This document shows, piece by piece, positions 8,714 to 16,414 of a DNA stretch of 64,000 nucleotides. The notes below the pieces were generated by a model. That model had not been told where the DNA came from. It worked only from the letters and a program-made list of their open reading frames with translations, and searched no databases. The DNA lies in contig NZ_PDOB01000019.1 of the NCBI RefSeq assembly GCF_002760665.1, positions 22,826 to 86,825 of the forward strand, read 5' to 3'. Position numbers and translations under genes: made by a program. Position 1 is the first letter of the stretch. Every line of letters starts with the position of its first letter. This DNA is from Massilia psychrophila. Its GTDB lineage: Bacteria; Pseudomonadota; Gammaproteobacteria; Burkholderiales; Burkholderiaceae_D.

Positions 8714-8730
8714 TGTAAGAAATCTCGACA
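8714..8730. promoter_or_regulatory. Probable PrsR upstream activator box (copy 1)
   Basis: TGTAAGAAATCTCGACA, an imperfect dyad (TGT...ACA ends) about 70 bp upstream of the -24 element, the usual place for an NtrC-family activator site. A 15/17 identical copy lies at 11961-11977. Around it (8565-8866) the DNA is AT-rich and I see no gene. Confidence 0.6.
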
Positions 8731-8866
8731 AAAACACGCTAAGTGCAGTTGTTTTTTAGATATAGTATAATTTCAGGAGAGATATTTTAATATTAACTAT
8801 GACAAAAGTCGCAGCCGCTTTGCCGTCGCGGCTGAAGAACACCTCTGGCAACGCCACGCCGGTTTG

Positions 8867-9961
8867 CTAGTGGGTTGCCGCTTTGCTTTCCGGCTTGGGT
8901 CTGATAAACGCTTTCTGAAACAAGTGGCGCGCCAGCATCAGCGGCGGCATGCGCAGCCAGTTGCCCCGGATATACAAGGCAAACCGCGTTGCCGCACTCG
9001 CCCAGTCGGTGCAACTGGGGTGCGGCGGCAGCAGGGCGCGGCCAAACAGCTGATCCATCAGCGCCAGCAGCAGGGCGTTCGGCCGTCCCGCCGAGATGGC
9101 GTCAAGCACTGCGCCCGGCACCGGCGTACCCAGCAGGTGCGCCGCGTAACGCAGCGCGTAAAACAAGGGGCGCGACAATTGCAGCTCGGCCGCGCGGCGC
9201 GGCAGCGTCTTCCAGAATGCGGGGTCGGCGCCAAATTGCTGCAGCAACCGGTGGATGTCGAGCAGGTCGCGCAGGCCATGATTGAATTCCCCCTCGTAAA
9301 ACAAATGCACCGCGCTATGCAGCACCATGTCGGCCGGCGCCAGCACCCACAGGTCCGGCTGGCCGTCAACCGCAACCGCGGCGGCGCGCAATTTATCCGG
9401 ATCCGGCCAGACGGCGGCCGTCTGCGGCAGGATCGCATGGTGCACGTCGATGACGCTCTGGCGTTTCACGTGATGCATCGGCGGCAACTCGTGCATCCAC
9501 TGGCGATAATAGCGCTGGTCGTAGGCGTCGTGATGCCCGGACACCCAGCCATTCATCATCAACGCCGCTTCCGTCGCGTCAAGCCCGGCCTTCGGCACCA
9601 GGATGTCGATGTCGGAAAACAGGCGCCCATGCGAACAGGCCAGGCCAGCCTGCGTATAGGCAGCGCCCTTGAGCAGGATCAGCGGCACGCCCACGCCGCG
9701 CAGCGCCGCGCCGATCTTGCCGACCTCGAAGGCGACTGCCTGGCGGTGGCGCTGCGCATGCGGCCGCACCCATTCCAGTTTGGCCCGCGCCGGTGCCGGA
9801 ATCTGCTCCAGCAAATCGTGCTGCTGGACCAGGTACAGCAGGCTGGCGGCCAGGTCGGCACTGTCGGCCTGGCGCAGCATCAAGTCCCACTCGCGCAGCG
9901 TAAGGGCGACAAGGCGACCAGGGTCCTGCCATACCTGCAGCAAGTGAGGGCGCGGCGTCAC
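8867..9961 (-). CDS. Nucleotidyltransferase family protein (NTP_transf_5 type)
   Basis: A 364-residue soluble protein. LLKGAAY at about 97-103 and SDIDILV at about 116-122 form the catalytic strand of the PF14907-type nucleotidyltransferases, the two Asp residues binding metal and NTP. The C-terminal half is helical. It is the last gene of a four-gene operon and starts with GTG overlapping the kinase stop by 4 bases (GTGA). The same pair of enzyme types, HprK-like kinase and this transferase, occurs in tailoring sets of some lasso-peptide clusters. Here it probably adds a nucleotide or related group to a peptide, protein or sugar target that cannot be named from sequence. Confidence 0.75.
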   Translation of the reverse strand: MTPRPHLLQVWQDPGRLVALTLREWDLMLRQADSADLAASLLYLVQQHDLLEQIPAPARAKLEWVRPHAQRHRQAVAFEVGKIGAALRGVGVPLILLKGAAYTQAGLACSHGRLFSDIDILVPKAGLDATEAALMMNGWVSGHHDAYDQRYYRQWMHELPPMHHVKRQSVIDVHHAILPQTAAVWPDPDKLRAAAVAVDGQPDLWVLAPADMVLHSAVHLFYEGEFNHGLRDLLDIHRLLQQFGADPAFWKTLPRRAAELQLSRPLFYALRYAAHLLGTPVPGAVLDAISAGRPNALLLALMDQLFGRALLPPHPSCTDWASAATRFALYIRGNWLRMPPLMLARHLFQKAFIRPKPESKAATH

Positions 9962-10878
9962 GGTGCGCCCCGCGCCAGCGCGTCGAAACGCTCGATTGCT
10001 TCGGCCAGCGAGCTATAAGTAAATTGATAACAATCGCTGCGCTCGATGAGGCCGCCGAGGGCCGCGAAGCCGGCCGCGCCCACCACGCTGTAATTGAAGG
10101 AATTTTCGGCCACCTGCATGAAGGCGCGCGCCTTGGGCAGCGGCGCCATGACCAGCGCCGAGCCGGCCTGGTAGCGGGGGAAAATCACCCAACCCGGCAG
10201 CGCCCGCTCGCCGGCGCGCGCGATGCTTGCCGCCGGCGGCAACAGGTGCGCAATGGTGCCCTTGACGGTGCCGGCAACCGCGCGGCTCATGACGGCATCG
10301 GCGACGAAGGCGCGGATTACCCCGATCGACGCGTTTTTCAGGCTGATCGGGCGCGGCACGGGAGTGAGCAAGCCGTCATCGAGTCCCACCAGGGTGAGTT
10401 CGTCGGACAGCAAGCGCCAGCCCGAATTGACCAGGGCCGCGCACAGCGTGCTTTTCCCGGAACCGGGCGGCGCCGGCATGATGACCGCGCGCCCGTGCTT
10501 TTCCACCACCGCGGCATGCAGAATCAGGTAGCTATGGGCACGGCCGGTAATGCACCAGTTCAAGACCCACTCGAGCATCGGAAACGCCTGGTCCAACGGC
10601 AGCGGCAGGAAAGGGTGATCGCCGTCGAAATGGAAATTGACCTGGCGCCGAAACCACCTGCGCCAGCCGGCACTTGCGCTCAGGGTGACATAGAAATCGG
10701 CGTAATCGGCTTGCGGTTCGAACCGATGGGCGGCATACATGCGGGCGATGCCGTCGATGATATGGGGAATCGTCGACTTGATGCAAGTGGTGAACGGGCC
10801 TGTGCGAAGGTAGAGCCCGCTGCCGCGCAACAAGGCATCGAGTTGCGGCCGGGCCAGGGTGGAAACCGCCGGCATCAA
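9958..10878 (-). CDS. HprK-related kinase A (HPr-rel-A system)
   Basis: A 306-residue P-loop kinase related to the C-terminal domain of HPr kinase. Walker A is APPGSGKST at about 136-144, preceded by HAAVVEKHGRAVI, with a Walker B-like LLSDE near 156-160. Length and context match TIGR04352. HprK phosphorylates a Ser of HPr; relatives in lasso-peptide clusters phosphorylate a peptide. The partner here is unknown. It overlaps the preceding pqqD-like stop by ATGA and the following nucleotidyltransferase by GTGA, so translation is probably coupled. HPr itself is not encoded nearby. Confidence 0.85.
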   Translation of the reverse strand: MMPAVSTLARPQLDALLRGSGLYLRTGPFTTCIKSTIPHIIDGIARMYAAHRFEPQADYADFYVTLSASAGWRRWFRRQVNFHFDGDHPFLPLPLDQAFPMLEWVLNWCITGRAHSYLILHAAVVEKHGRAVIMPAPPGSGKSTLCAALVNSGWRLLSDELTLVGLDDGLLTPVPRPISLKNASIGVIRAFVADAVMSRAVAGTVKGTIAHLLPPAASIARAGERALPGWVIFPRYQAGSALVMAPLPKARAFMQVAENSFNYSVVGAAGFAALGGLIERSDCYQFTYSSLAEAIERFDALARGAP

Positions 10879-11147
10879 ACGCGGTCGATCAGCACAAGCG
10901 ACTGCAATTGGTCGAGAACGACGGACAATTCGGCGATGTCCGGCTGGTCGTTGCCGGTGTCGCCAAGCGGACCGAGCGCATCGAGCACAGCCGCCGCCGA
11001 CAGCGGCCCCCGCTGCTGCAACAAGAATAATATTTCCATTGCAAACGACTCCAGCAAATGCGTATCGCCGGAAAGGCTGTTGTACACCACAAACTCTTCA
11101 TCCCAGCCGTAATGCCCCAGGGTCTGCCCGGTTGTTACTTTCCACAT
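10875..11147 (-). CDS. PqqD-family peptide chaperone, HPr-rel-A system
   Basis: A 90-residue protein with the winged-helix PqqD/RRE pattern (FVVYNSLSGDTHLLESFAMEILFLL, then a hydrophobic C-terminal helix LDQLQSLVLID). It matches the PqqD-like member of the HPr-rel-A system (TIGR04353). PqqD-type domains bind leader peptides and deliver them to modifying enzymes. The start lies 19 bp after the stop of the 198-residue protein and its end overlaps the kinase start. The natural reading is that it presents a peptide or protein substrate to the kinase and nucleotidyltransferase. Confidence 0.8.
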   Translation of the reverse strand: MWKVTTGQTLGHYGWDEEFVVYNSLSGDTHLLESFAMEILFLLQQRGPLSAAAVLDALGPLGDTGNDQPDIAELSVVLDQLQSLVLIDRV

Positions 11148-11166
11148 CGGATCATGAACTCTTGTA

Positions 11167-11763
11167 CTAGTCGTGCGTGTTTTCCAGATACGTCCTCAGC
11201 GCCTCGGCGTTCCACGAAGTTCCAGCGCGCGGAATGTAGTGTCCATAGGTGACGAAATCGTGCCACATTTTCTTCAGCCCATCGACAGTGAGGAAAGAAA
11301 TTTTCCCGGAAAGCACATTTAAATACGTTGCCACCAGATGCATCCCCAAACTGTACGGATCCATGCCAGGATCATCATTCGTCAGCATCTGGAGCATCGT
11401 GCCGCTCTGGTACAAGCCGGTCCCGCCACGCGGAAATACCGACGAAAACAGCTGTTCACGGGCTGCCGGGGGCGGCCAGGTGCGTTCGCTTTTTTTCCAG
11501 AAGCCGGGCGCCAAGCCCTCGCACCTCAGGGTGACGTTCGATGGCCTGCTGTCCAAGCCGGTCGACATCGACCCGGACGCCGATTTGCACATCATGGGAG
11601 ACGCCATGCCCGGTTGGCTGGCCAGGGTCAAAATGACGCCGGATACGCCGACGCCAGCGCGCGCGAAGCGCCGGCGCGCGGCGCCGGCCCCGCTCATCGA
11701 TGCGTCCGGCGCTGGTGTCGGGGCAAGTTCCCCCTTGCCGTCAAGTTGATCTGGAATATTCAC
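11167..11763 (-). CDS. Putative exported protein heading the HPr-rel-A operon
   Basis: A 198-residue protein of unknown family. After a Pro/Ala-rich start comes an arginine cluster ARRRFARAG (about 29-37) and a hydrophobic segment ending QPGMAS near 55, a possible Tat-like or internal signal. The mature part has two cysteines (about 59 and 81) and the motif CEGLAPGFWKKSERTW at about 81-96; the end is a helix TYLENTHD. It starts with GTG (AGGA about 8 bases before) and is followed 19 bp later by the PqqD-like gene. Position suggests it is the substrate of the kinase/nucleotidyltransferase system, but that is inference. Confidence 0.65.
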   Translation of the reverse strand: MNIPDQLDGKGELAPTPAPDASMSGAGAARRRFARAGVGVSGVILTLASQPGMASPMMCKSASGSMSTGLDSRPSNVTLRCEGLAPGFWKKSERTWPPPAAREQLFSSVFPRGGTGLYQSGTMLQMLTNDDPGMDPYSLGMHLVATYLNVLSGKISFLTVDGLKKMWHDFVTYGHYIPRAGTSWNAEALRTYLENTHD

Positions 11764-11960
11764 GGTCTAGTCCTAAATGTTGTATGCATGATCACGGCGA
11801 CGCGTCAATTCAATCGGATCGGCCGGACAGAGGGGTGCGGGAACGGTTGTGTAATATTCGCTCCACCTTCTTATATTTTTAGAAAATTATATAAAAATCA
11901 ACCACTTGCAATGCCAAGGTTCAATTTCGTGGATTCAGTGCCGACAGGCTGGCAGCAGCC

Positions 11961-11977
11961 TGTAAGAAAAATCGACA
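11961..11977. promoter_or_regulatory. Probable PrsR box (copy 2), upstream of the HPr-rel-A operon
   Basis: TGTAAGAAAAATCGACA, 15 of 17 identical to the box upstream of the PEP-CTERM gene. It lies 198 bp upstream of the first HPr-rel-A gene, just past the end of the export-lipoprotein gene. A degenerate sigma-54-like site, TGGCAT-N5-GTGG, follows on the minus strand at 11916-11902; its -12 GC is not conserved, so the promoter is uncertain. Confidence 0.5.
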
Positions 11978-11982
11978 AATTT

Positions 11983-12612
11983 TTAGAAGAAGCTTTCAGG
12001 GATCACCAGCACATCGCCCGGCCGCATGTTGACGTTAGCCGAAATGTCGCCTTGCTTGATCAGGTCATCAAGCCGCACCGGCATTTTCTGCATCTTGCCA
12101 TCGACCTTGCGCAAGATGCTCGCCCTGTTACCAGAGGCGAACTCGGTGACACCGCCGACGGCAATCAGCACGTCCATCAGCGACATGTCACTGCGATACG
12201 ACAGCGCTTGCGGCTTGGCGGCTTGGCCGATGACCCGGATCTGCTCATCATAAGTGCCGACAAAGCCGGTAACGATCACCGTGACCACTGGTTGCTGGAT
12301 AAACTTGGCCAAGGCTTTTTCAATATCGCGCGCCAATTGGGTCGAGGTCTTGCCGCTGGCCGGCAAGTCTTCCACCAGCGGCGTGGTGATTTTTCCATCC
12401 GGACGCACCGGTACCGACATCGATACCTCGGGATTGCGCCACACAATGATGTTGACGTTATCGCCGGGGCCGATCAGGTAGTCAGGAGTCGCCACTTTCG
12501 GCAGCTCGACAGGTGTGGTGCGGGTGCTGGCGCAACCGCCGAGCGTCAGCGCCGACAGCGCCACGGCGGCCAAAGCCAGCCATTTGATCGATTTCACTTG
12601 CAGTATGTTCAC
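11983..12612 (-). CDS. epsA: XrtA-system polysaccharide export lipoprotein (Wza-like)
   Basis: A 209-residue lipoprotein: hydrophobic signal, lipobox LGGC with Cys27, then the Poly_export domain beginning DYLIGPGDNVNIIVWRNPE, followed by one SLBB-type repeat (RVIGQAAKPQALSYRSDMSLMDVLIAVGG). It forms the outer-membrane/periplasmic channel for the exopolysaccharide with the chain-length protein. Length and order match TIGR03027. GTG at 12612 is preferred because AAGGGA lies about 7 bases before it and the signal peptide then sits at the N terminus. Unusually, it is not at the head of the + strand operon but on the opposite strand with the protease gene. Confidence 0.85.
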   Translation of the reverse strand: MNILQVKSIKWLALAAVALSALTLGGCASTRTTPVELPKVATPDYLIGPGDNVNIIVWRNPEVSMSVPVRPDGKITTPLVEDLPASGKTSTQLARDIEKALAKFIQQPVVTVIVTGFVGTYDEQIRVIGQAAKPQALSYRSDMSLMDVLIAVGGVTEFASGNRASILRKVDGKMQKMPVRLDDLIKQGDISANVNMRPGDVLVIPESFF

Positions 12613-12726
12613 GTCGCGTTCCCTTGAATATGGTGGCGGCTGCAAAAGCGCCCGGCCATTCGATTTGTGTGCACGCAAGCACCACCTACGGCACAGAAGA
12701 ATTGTTATTTAAGTATTTTTTGCCGT

Positions 12727-12741
12727 TGGTATTTTATACCA
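12727..12741. promoter_or_regulatory. Dyad upstream of the export lipoprotein gene
   Basis: TGGTAT-TTT-ATACCA, a perfect 6-bp-arm dyad in the 171-bp gap between the protease stop and the epsA start. On the minus strand it contains TATAAA, so it may be a -10 region, an operator, or both. Confidence 0.35.
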
Positions 12742-12783
12742 TCGTGGTCCGGAATTATGCCCAGGCGCATCAGAAATATTTTC

Positions 12784-13563
12784 TCACGGCGATTTTTGTT
12801 GCAATAACTCGCTTACGTAGCGCACCGGGATGGCATAGGCGATGCCGCTTGGATTGGTGATGGCATTTTCCTTCAGGCCCCTGACGAGCGTCTGGTTGAT
12901 CACCGCCAGTACCGCGCCGGTCGCGGGATCGTAGACCGGGCTGCCGCTGTTGCCAGGGTAGGCCGTGCCGTCGAGCTGGAAAATCGCAAAAGGCGTGCGC
13001 TGCAGTTGGGCGATGGCGCGCACGTCGAGCTTGCGCGAATTAATCGATGGCATGACGATCGGTGTAATCGCCGCCAGCAAGGCGCGGTGCGTGGCGGGAT
13101 GCAAACCAAGGACCATGCCAAGGGGAAACCCGGTAAACGCCAGTTCCTGGCCCTCGGCGGCACTACCCGAGTTGCCCAGTTTCATGGCCGGCAAAGGTGC
13201 GCCGCTGATGCGCAAGTGTGCCAGGTCGTGGGTCTGGTCGAGCGCGATGAGCACCGCGGGACGAAATTCGATATCGGCGCCGCGTGCGATCACCACGCCC
13301 AGGGTTTCGCGCTTTTCCGTGTCCAACTGTTGCGGCACCACATGCGCATTGGTAATGACGCTCAGGCCGTCGCCGACGACAAATCCGGTGCCGTTAAAGA
13401 CGGTTGCAGGACTGCGCGTGGCCAAGGTAGTGCCGACACCGACGACAGATTGCTTGACGGCCGCGACGATGCGAACCAGTTCGCCGGCCTGAAGCGGGAT
13501 CGAAAACAGGCATGCGGCCGATAGGGCCAGCGCGCGCGCGGCGCGCGATTGGAAGATGTGCAT
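12784..13563 (-). CDS. Secreted trypsin-like serine protease
   Basis: A 259-residue protein with a signal peptide (hydrophobic residues about 9-24, cleavage near LQA/G) and an S1/DegP-type chymotrypsin fold. The triad is visible: His74 in TNAHVV, Asp113 in THDLAHL and Ser206 in GNSGSP. There is no PDZ domain. It lies immediately upstream of the export lipoprotein on the same strand and opposite the main operon, so it probably acts in the periplasm on surface or PEP-CTERM proteins. The start at 13563 gives a normal signal peptide; the longer frame adds 16 unlikely residues. Confidence 0.8.
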   Translation of the reverse strand: MHIFQSRAARALALSAACLFSIPLQAGELVRIVAAVKQSVVGVGTTLATRSPATVFNGTGFVVGDGLSVITNAHVVPQQLDTEKRETLGVVIARGADIEFRPAVLIALDQTHDLAHLRISGAPLPAMKLGNSGSAAEGQELAFTGFPLGMVLGLHPATHRALLAAITPIVMPSINSRKLDVRAIAQLQRTPFAIFQLDGTAYPGNSGSPVYDPATGAVLAVINQTLVRGLKENAITNPSGIAYAIPVRYVSELLQQKSP

Positions 13564-13639
13564 GATCTCGCGTGATAAAAAATAAGAATGTAAAAAACAA
13601 TGGATTACCACGATTTCGGCTGGATATATTACTTTTATT

Positions 13640-13653
13640 GCAATGCTAATTGC
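13640..13653. promoter_or_regulatory. GCAAT-N4-ATTGC dyad, copy 1
   Basis: GCAATGCTAATTGC in the 355-bp divergent region (13564-13918) between the protease and the main operon. The same half-sites with the same spacing recur at 13819-13832, so this is a candidate operator. No gene is evident in this region. Confidence 0.4.
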
Positions 13654-13818
13654 TATTTATCCGAGCCAAAAATGCAATCAGCGCCATCGACGGCAAGCTC
13701 AGCCGATACCTCCAAACAGCGTAATTCCTTGACTTTGAGTAATAATATGCGCTTTTTACAACGCCACCTGTTGCTTTAAGTGGATTTTCTTGCATGACGT
13801 ACCCGCATTTTCCATTAC

Positions 13819-13856
13819 GCAATTGCAATTGCTCCAAGTACAAGCGATGATATGCT
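13819..13856 (+). promoter_or_regulatory. Main EPS operon promoter with overlapping dyad (copy 2)
   Basis: The perfect 14-bp palindrome GCAATTGCAATTGC (13819-13832) overlaps a sigma-70-like -35 TTGCTC (13829-13834), which is followed after 16 bp by TATGCT (13851-13856). Transcription would begin near 13863, about 55 bp before the first operon gene. A protein on the palindrome would block the -35 box. Confidence 0.45.
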
Positions 13857-13918
13857 AAATTTCCTTTGCGCATCGGCGCCCCCAACCCTGGTCGTACCAT
13901 TATGGCGAGATTGACGAG

Positions 13919-15457
13919 ATGGCAGAACTGACAGCCGTAATTTTGACTTTTCTTAAAGCAATAGGAAAATACCGCTGGTACGCGGTGGTGATTTCCTGGG
14001 TCGTTGCGCTCATCGGCTGGGCGGTCGTCTACAAGCTGCCCAACGATTACCAGGCTTCGGCCCGGGTATACGTCGACACCCAGAGCATTTTGAAGCCGCT
14101 GATGGCCGGCATGACCACGCTGCCGAACCTGGACCAGCAAGTGATCTTCATGCGCCGCACGCTGATCAGCCGTCCCAACGTCGAGCGCGTCATGCGCATG
14201 GCCGACCTTGACGTCAAGACCAGTTCGGCCAACGACCATGAAAAACTGGTTAATGAGCTGATGGCGCAAATCAAGATCCTCGGCACCGAGCGTGACGACA
14301 TCTACACCATCACATACAACAACCCCAATCCGAAGCTTGGCAAGGAAGTGGTGCAGTCGCTGCTGACAATTTTCGTCGAAGGCAGTTTCGGCGGCAAGAA
14401 GCAGGATTCTGAAAAAGCTGTCCAGTTCATCGACGACCAGATCAAGTCGTACGAAGAGAAGCTGGCCAGCGCCGAAAGCGCCATGAAGGATTTCAAGATC
14501 CGCAACATGGGCCTGCTGCCGCGCCAGGGCGATTACAGCGGCAAGATGGCCGACGTCTCCGATGCGCTCAGCCAGGCCAAACTGGAACTGCTCGAAGCTG
14601 AACAGGCGCGCAACGCCATCAAGCGCCAGATCGCCGGCGACGACCCGGTGCCGGCGGTAGGTGCCGAAGCGGTTGAGCAGTCCGACCCCAATCCCGAACT
14701 CGACGGCCGCATCGACGCCCTCAACAAACAACTCGACACGATGCGCCTGCAGTACACCGAGGCGCATCCCGATATTCTTGCCGCCAAGCGTCTGCTCGGC
14801 CAGCTCCAGGAACGCAAGAAGGAAGAGGCGAAGAAAAAGAAGCGCAGCGCCGACCCGGGCGCCAATTACAGCCCGATGTTGCAGCAGATGAACGTGGCGC
14901 TATCGGTAGCCGAGGCGCGCGTCGCGTCGCTGCGCGCGCGCGTCGATGAATACAATGCGCGCAACGCTGCCATGCGCAGCCAGAGCAACGCGGCGCCGGA
15001 AGTCGAAGCGCAACTGGCGCAGCTGAACCGCGATTACGCGGTCAACCGCGACAACTATCAGAAACTGGTGGAGCGGCGCGAGTCGGCCAAGCTGTCGGGC
15101 GACCTTAGTTCGGCCACCGACATGCTGACCTTCCGCGTCATCGATCCGCCGACAGTGCCGCTGGCGCCGGCCGGGCCGAACCGGCCGCGCCTGTTCTCGC
15201 TGGTGTTCGTCGGCGCGCTGGTGGCCGGGCTGGCTATGGCGCTCTTGATGAGCCAGGTACGACCGACTTTCCTCAGCCAGGGGTCGCTGCGCGAAGTGAC
15301 CGGGGTACCGATCCTCGGCAGCATCGGCATGAACTGGACCAATGAGCATAAAGTAAAGCGCAGGCGGCGCCTGTACGCCATGGCGGCATCCGTACTGGCG
15401 CTGTTTAGCGCCTACGGCAGCGTGATGGCCTTAATTCTGATCCGTCCTTCGCTGTAA
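13919..15457 (+). CDS. XrtA-system polysaccharide chain-length determinant (Wzz-type)
   Basis: A 512-residue inner-membrane protein. It has an N-terminal helix at about 20-38 and a large periplasmic coiled-coil part (Wzz domain with NDYQASARVYVDTQSIL; long charged helices at about 180-400 including a KKEEAKKKKRS stretch). A C-terminal membrane helix lies near 420-440 and another hydrophobic segment near 485-508. It matches TIGR03007. With the export lipoprotein and the tyrosine autokinase it controls chain length and passage through the envelope. First gene of the + strand operon; the next starts 24 bp later. Confidence 0.9.
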   Translation: MAELTAVILTFLKAIGKYRWYAVVISWVVALIGWAVVYKLPNDYQASARVYVDTQSILKPLMAGMTTLPNLDQQVIFMRRTLISRPNVERVMRMADLDVKTSSANDHEKLVNELMAQIKILGTERDDIYTITYNNPNPKLGKEVVQSLLTIFVEGSFGGKKQDSEKAVQFIDDQIKSYEEKLASAESAMKDFKIRNMGLLPRQGDYSGKMADVSDALSQAKLELLEAEQARNAIKRQIAGDDPVPAVGAEAVEQSDPNPELDGRIDALNKQLDTMRLQYTEAHPDILAAKRLLGQLQERKKEEAKKKKRSADPGANYSPMLQQMNVALSVAEARVASLRARVDEYNARNAAMRSQSNAAPEVEAQLAQLNRDYAVNRDNYQKLVERRESAKLSGDLSSATDMLTFRVIDPPTVPLAPAGPNRPRLFSLVFVGALVAGLAMALLMSQVRPTFLSQGSLREVTGVPILGSIGMNWTNEHKVKRRRRLYAMAASVLALFSAYGSVMALILIRPSL

Positions 15458-15481
15458 CGTGGCGATCACCAGGAGCCCAAC

Positions 15482-16414
15482 GTGAGCATCATTGAAAAAG
15501 CCGCAAATCGCATCGACAACAACAGGGAACCGGTCCGGGTTACGCCCGTTACGCCCGCTAGGCCCGATGCGCCGGCAATCCCGGCCGCCCAACCGCTGAT
15601 CGAAGCGGCAATGGCCGCGCGCGTGCAGGCGGCAGTGCCGCGCCCGTCCGCTGCGCCTGCCGCGCCGGCCAGGCCGCGCAAGCGAAGCACCAAACGCGTC
15701 GAACTCGACCTGAACCGGATGCGCGACATGGGCATGGTCACCGCCGCCGGCGGGCGCACCTTGCTGGTGGAAGATTTCCGCATCATCAAACGGCCGCTGA
15801 TCAAGCGCGCCTTTGCCGAGCCGATCGACGGCGATCCGCCCGGCAACCTGATCATGATCACCAGTTCGCTGCCGGGCGAAGGCAAGACCTATTGCGCCAT
15901 CAACCTGGCAATGAGCATCGCGATGGAACTGGACCACACCGTGCTGCTGATCGACGCCGACGTCGCCCGCCCATCGGTGCTGCGCACGCTCGGCTTGCCA
16001 GCCCAGCCCGGCCTGATGGACATCTTGCTCGACGACAAGCTCGACCTGGCCGACGTCATGCTGCGCACCAACGTCGACACGCTCAGCATCCTGCCGGCCG
16101 GCACCAGCACGCCGCGCGCCACCGAGCTGCTGGCGAGCCAGTCGATGAGCACGTTTTTGTACGAGATCGCCCACCGCTATCCGGACCGCATCGTCATCTT
16201 CGATTCGCCGCCGCTGCTGTTGACTTCCGAAGCGCACGTGCTGGCCACCCATATGGGCCAGATCGTGCTGGTGGTCGAGTCCGAAACCACCACCCAGCAC
16301 GCAGTGAAGGAATCGCTACGCCAACTCGAAGGCTGCAGCAACGTCAACCTCATCTACAACAAGACACGTGAATTCCCCGGTATCGAAGAAACCTATGACT
16401 ACCACTATGGCTAA
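15482..16414 (+). CDS. XrtA-associated tyrosine autokinase (BY-kinase)
   Basis: A 310-residue cytoplasmic kinase. A Pro/Ala-rich linker (about 17-70) precedes a P-loop domain with Walker A SSLPGEGKTY (128-137) and Walker A' LLIDADVARP (155-164). It ends in a tyrosine cluster YDYHY, the usual autophosphorylation site. It matches TIGR03018 and is expected to bind the preceding chain-length protein and cycle its phosphorylation during export. Starts with GTG, with CAGGAG about 7 bases upstream. The next gene begins inside its last codons. Confidence 0.9.
   Translation: MSIIEKAANRIDNNREPVRVTPVTPARPDAPAIPAAQPLIEAAMAARVQAAVPRPSAAPAAPARPRKRSTKRVELDLNRMRDMGMVTAAGGRTLLVEDFRIIKRPLIKRAFAEPIDGDPPGNLIMITSSLPGEGKTYCAINLAMSIAMELDHTVLLIDADVARPSVLRTLGLPAQPGLMDILLDDKLDLADVMLRTNVDTLSILPAGTSTPRATELLASQSMSTFLYEIAHRYPDRIVIFDSPPLLLTSEAHVLATHMGQIVLVVESETTTQHAVKESLRQLEGCSNVNLIYNKTREFPGIEETYDYHYG

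Noticed and set aside
8864..10018. Long open frame of 384 codons on the plus strand
   Set aside because: It is antisense to the nucleotidyltransferase gene, is rich in Arg/Gln/His as mirror frames of high-GC genes are, and has no recognisable domain.
10024..11112. 362-codon plus-strand frame
   Set aside because: Antisense to the HprK-related kinase and PqqD-like genes, both of which have clear motifs on the minus strand.
11902..11916. A full sigma-54 promoter for the HPr-rel-A operon
   Set aside because: TGGCAT is present but the invariant GC of the -12 element is GG at the right spacing, so it is listed only as a weak candidate.
11338..12627. 429-codon plus-strand frame
   Set aside because: It runs through two minus-strand genes and the intergenic box; composition is that of a shadow frame.
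13646..14767. 373-codon minus-strand frame over the EPS promoter
   Set aside because: Mostly antisense to the chain-length gene; the remaining part covers a promoter region with dyads.
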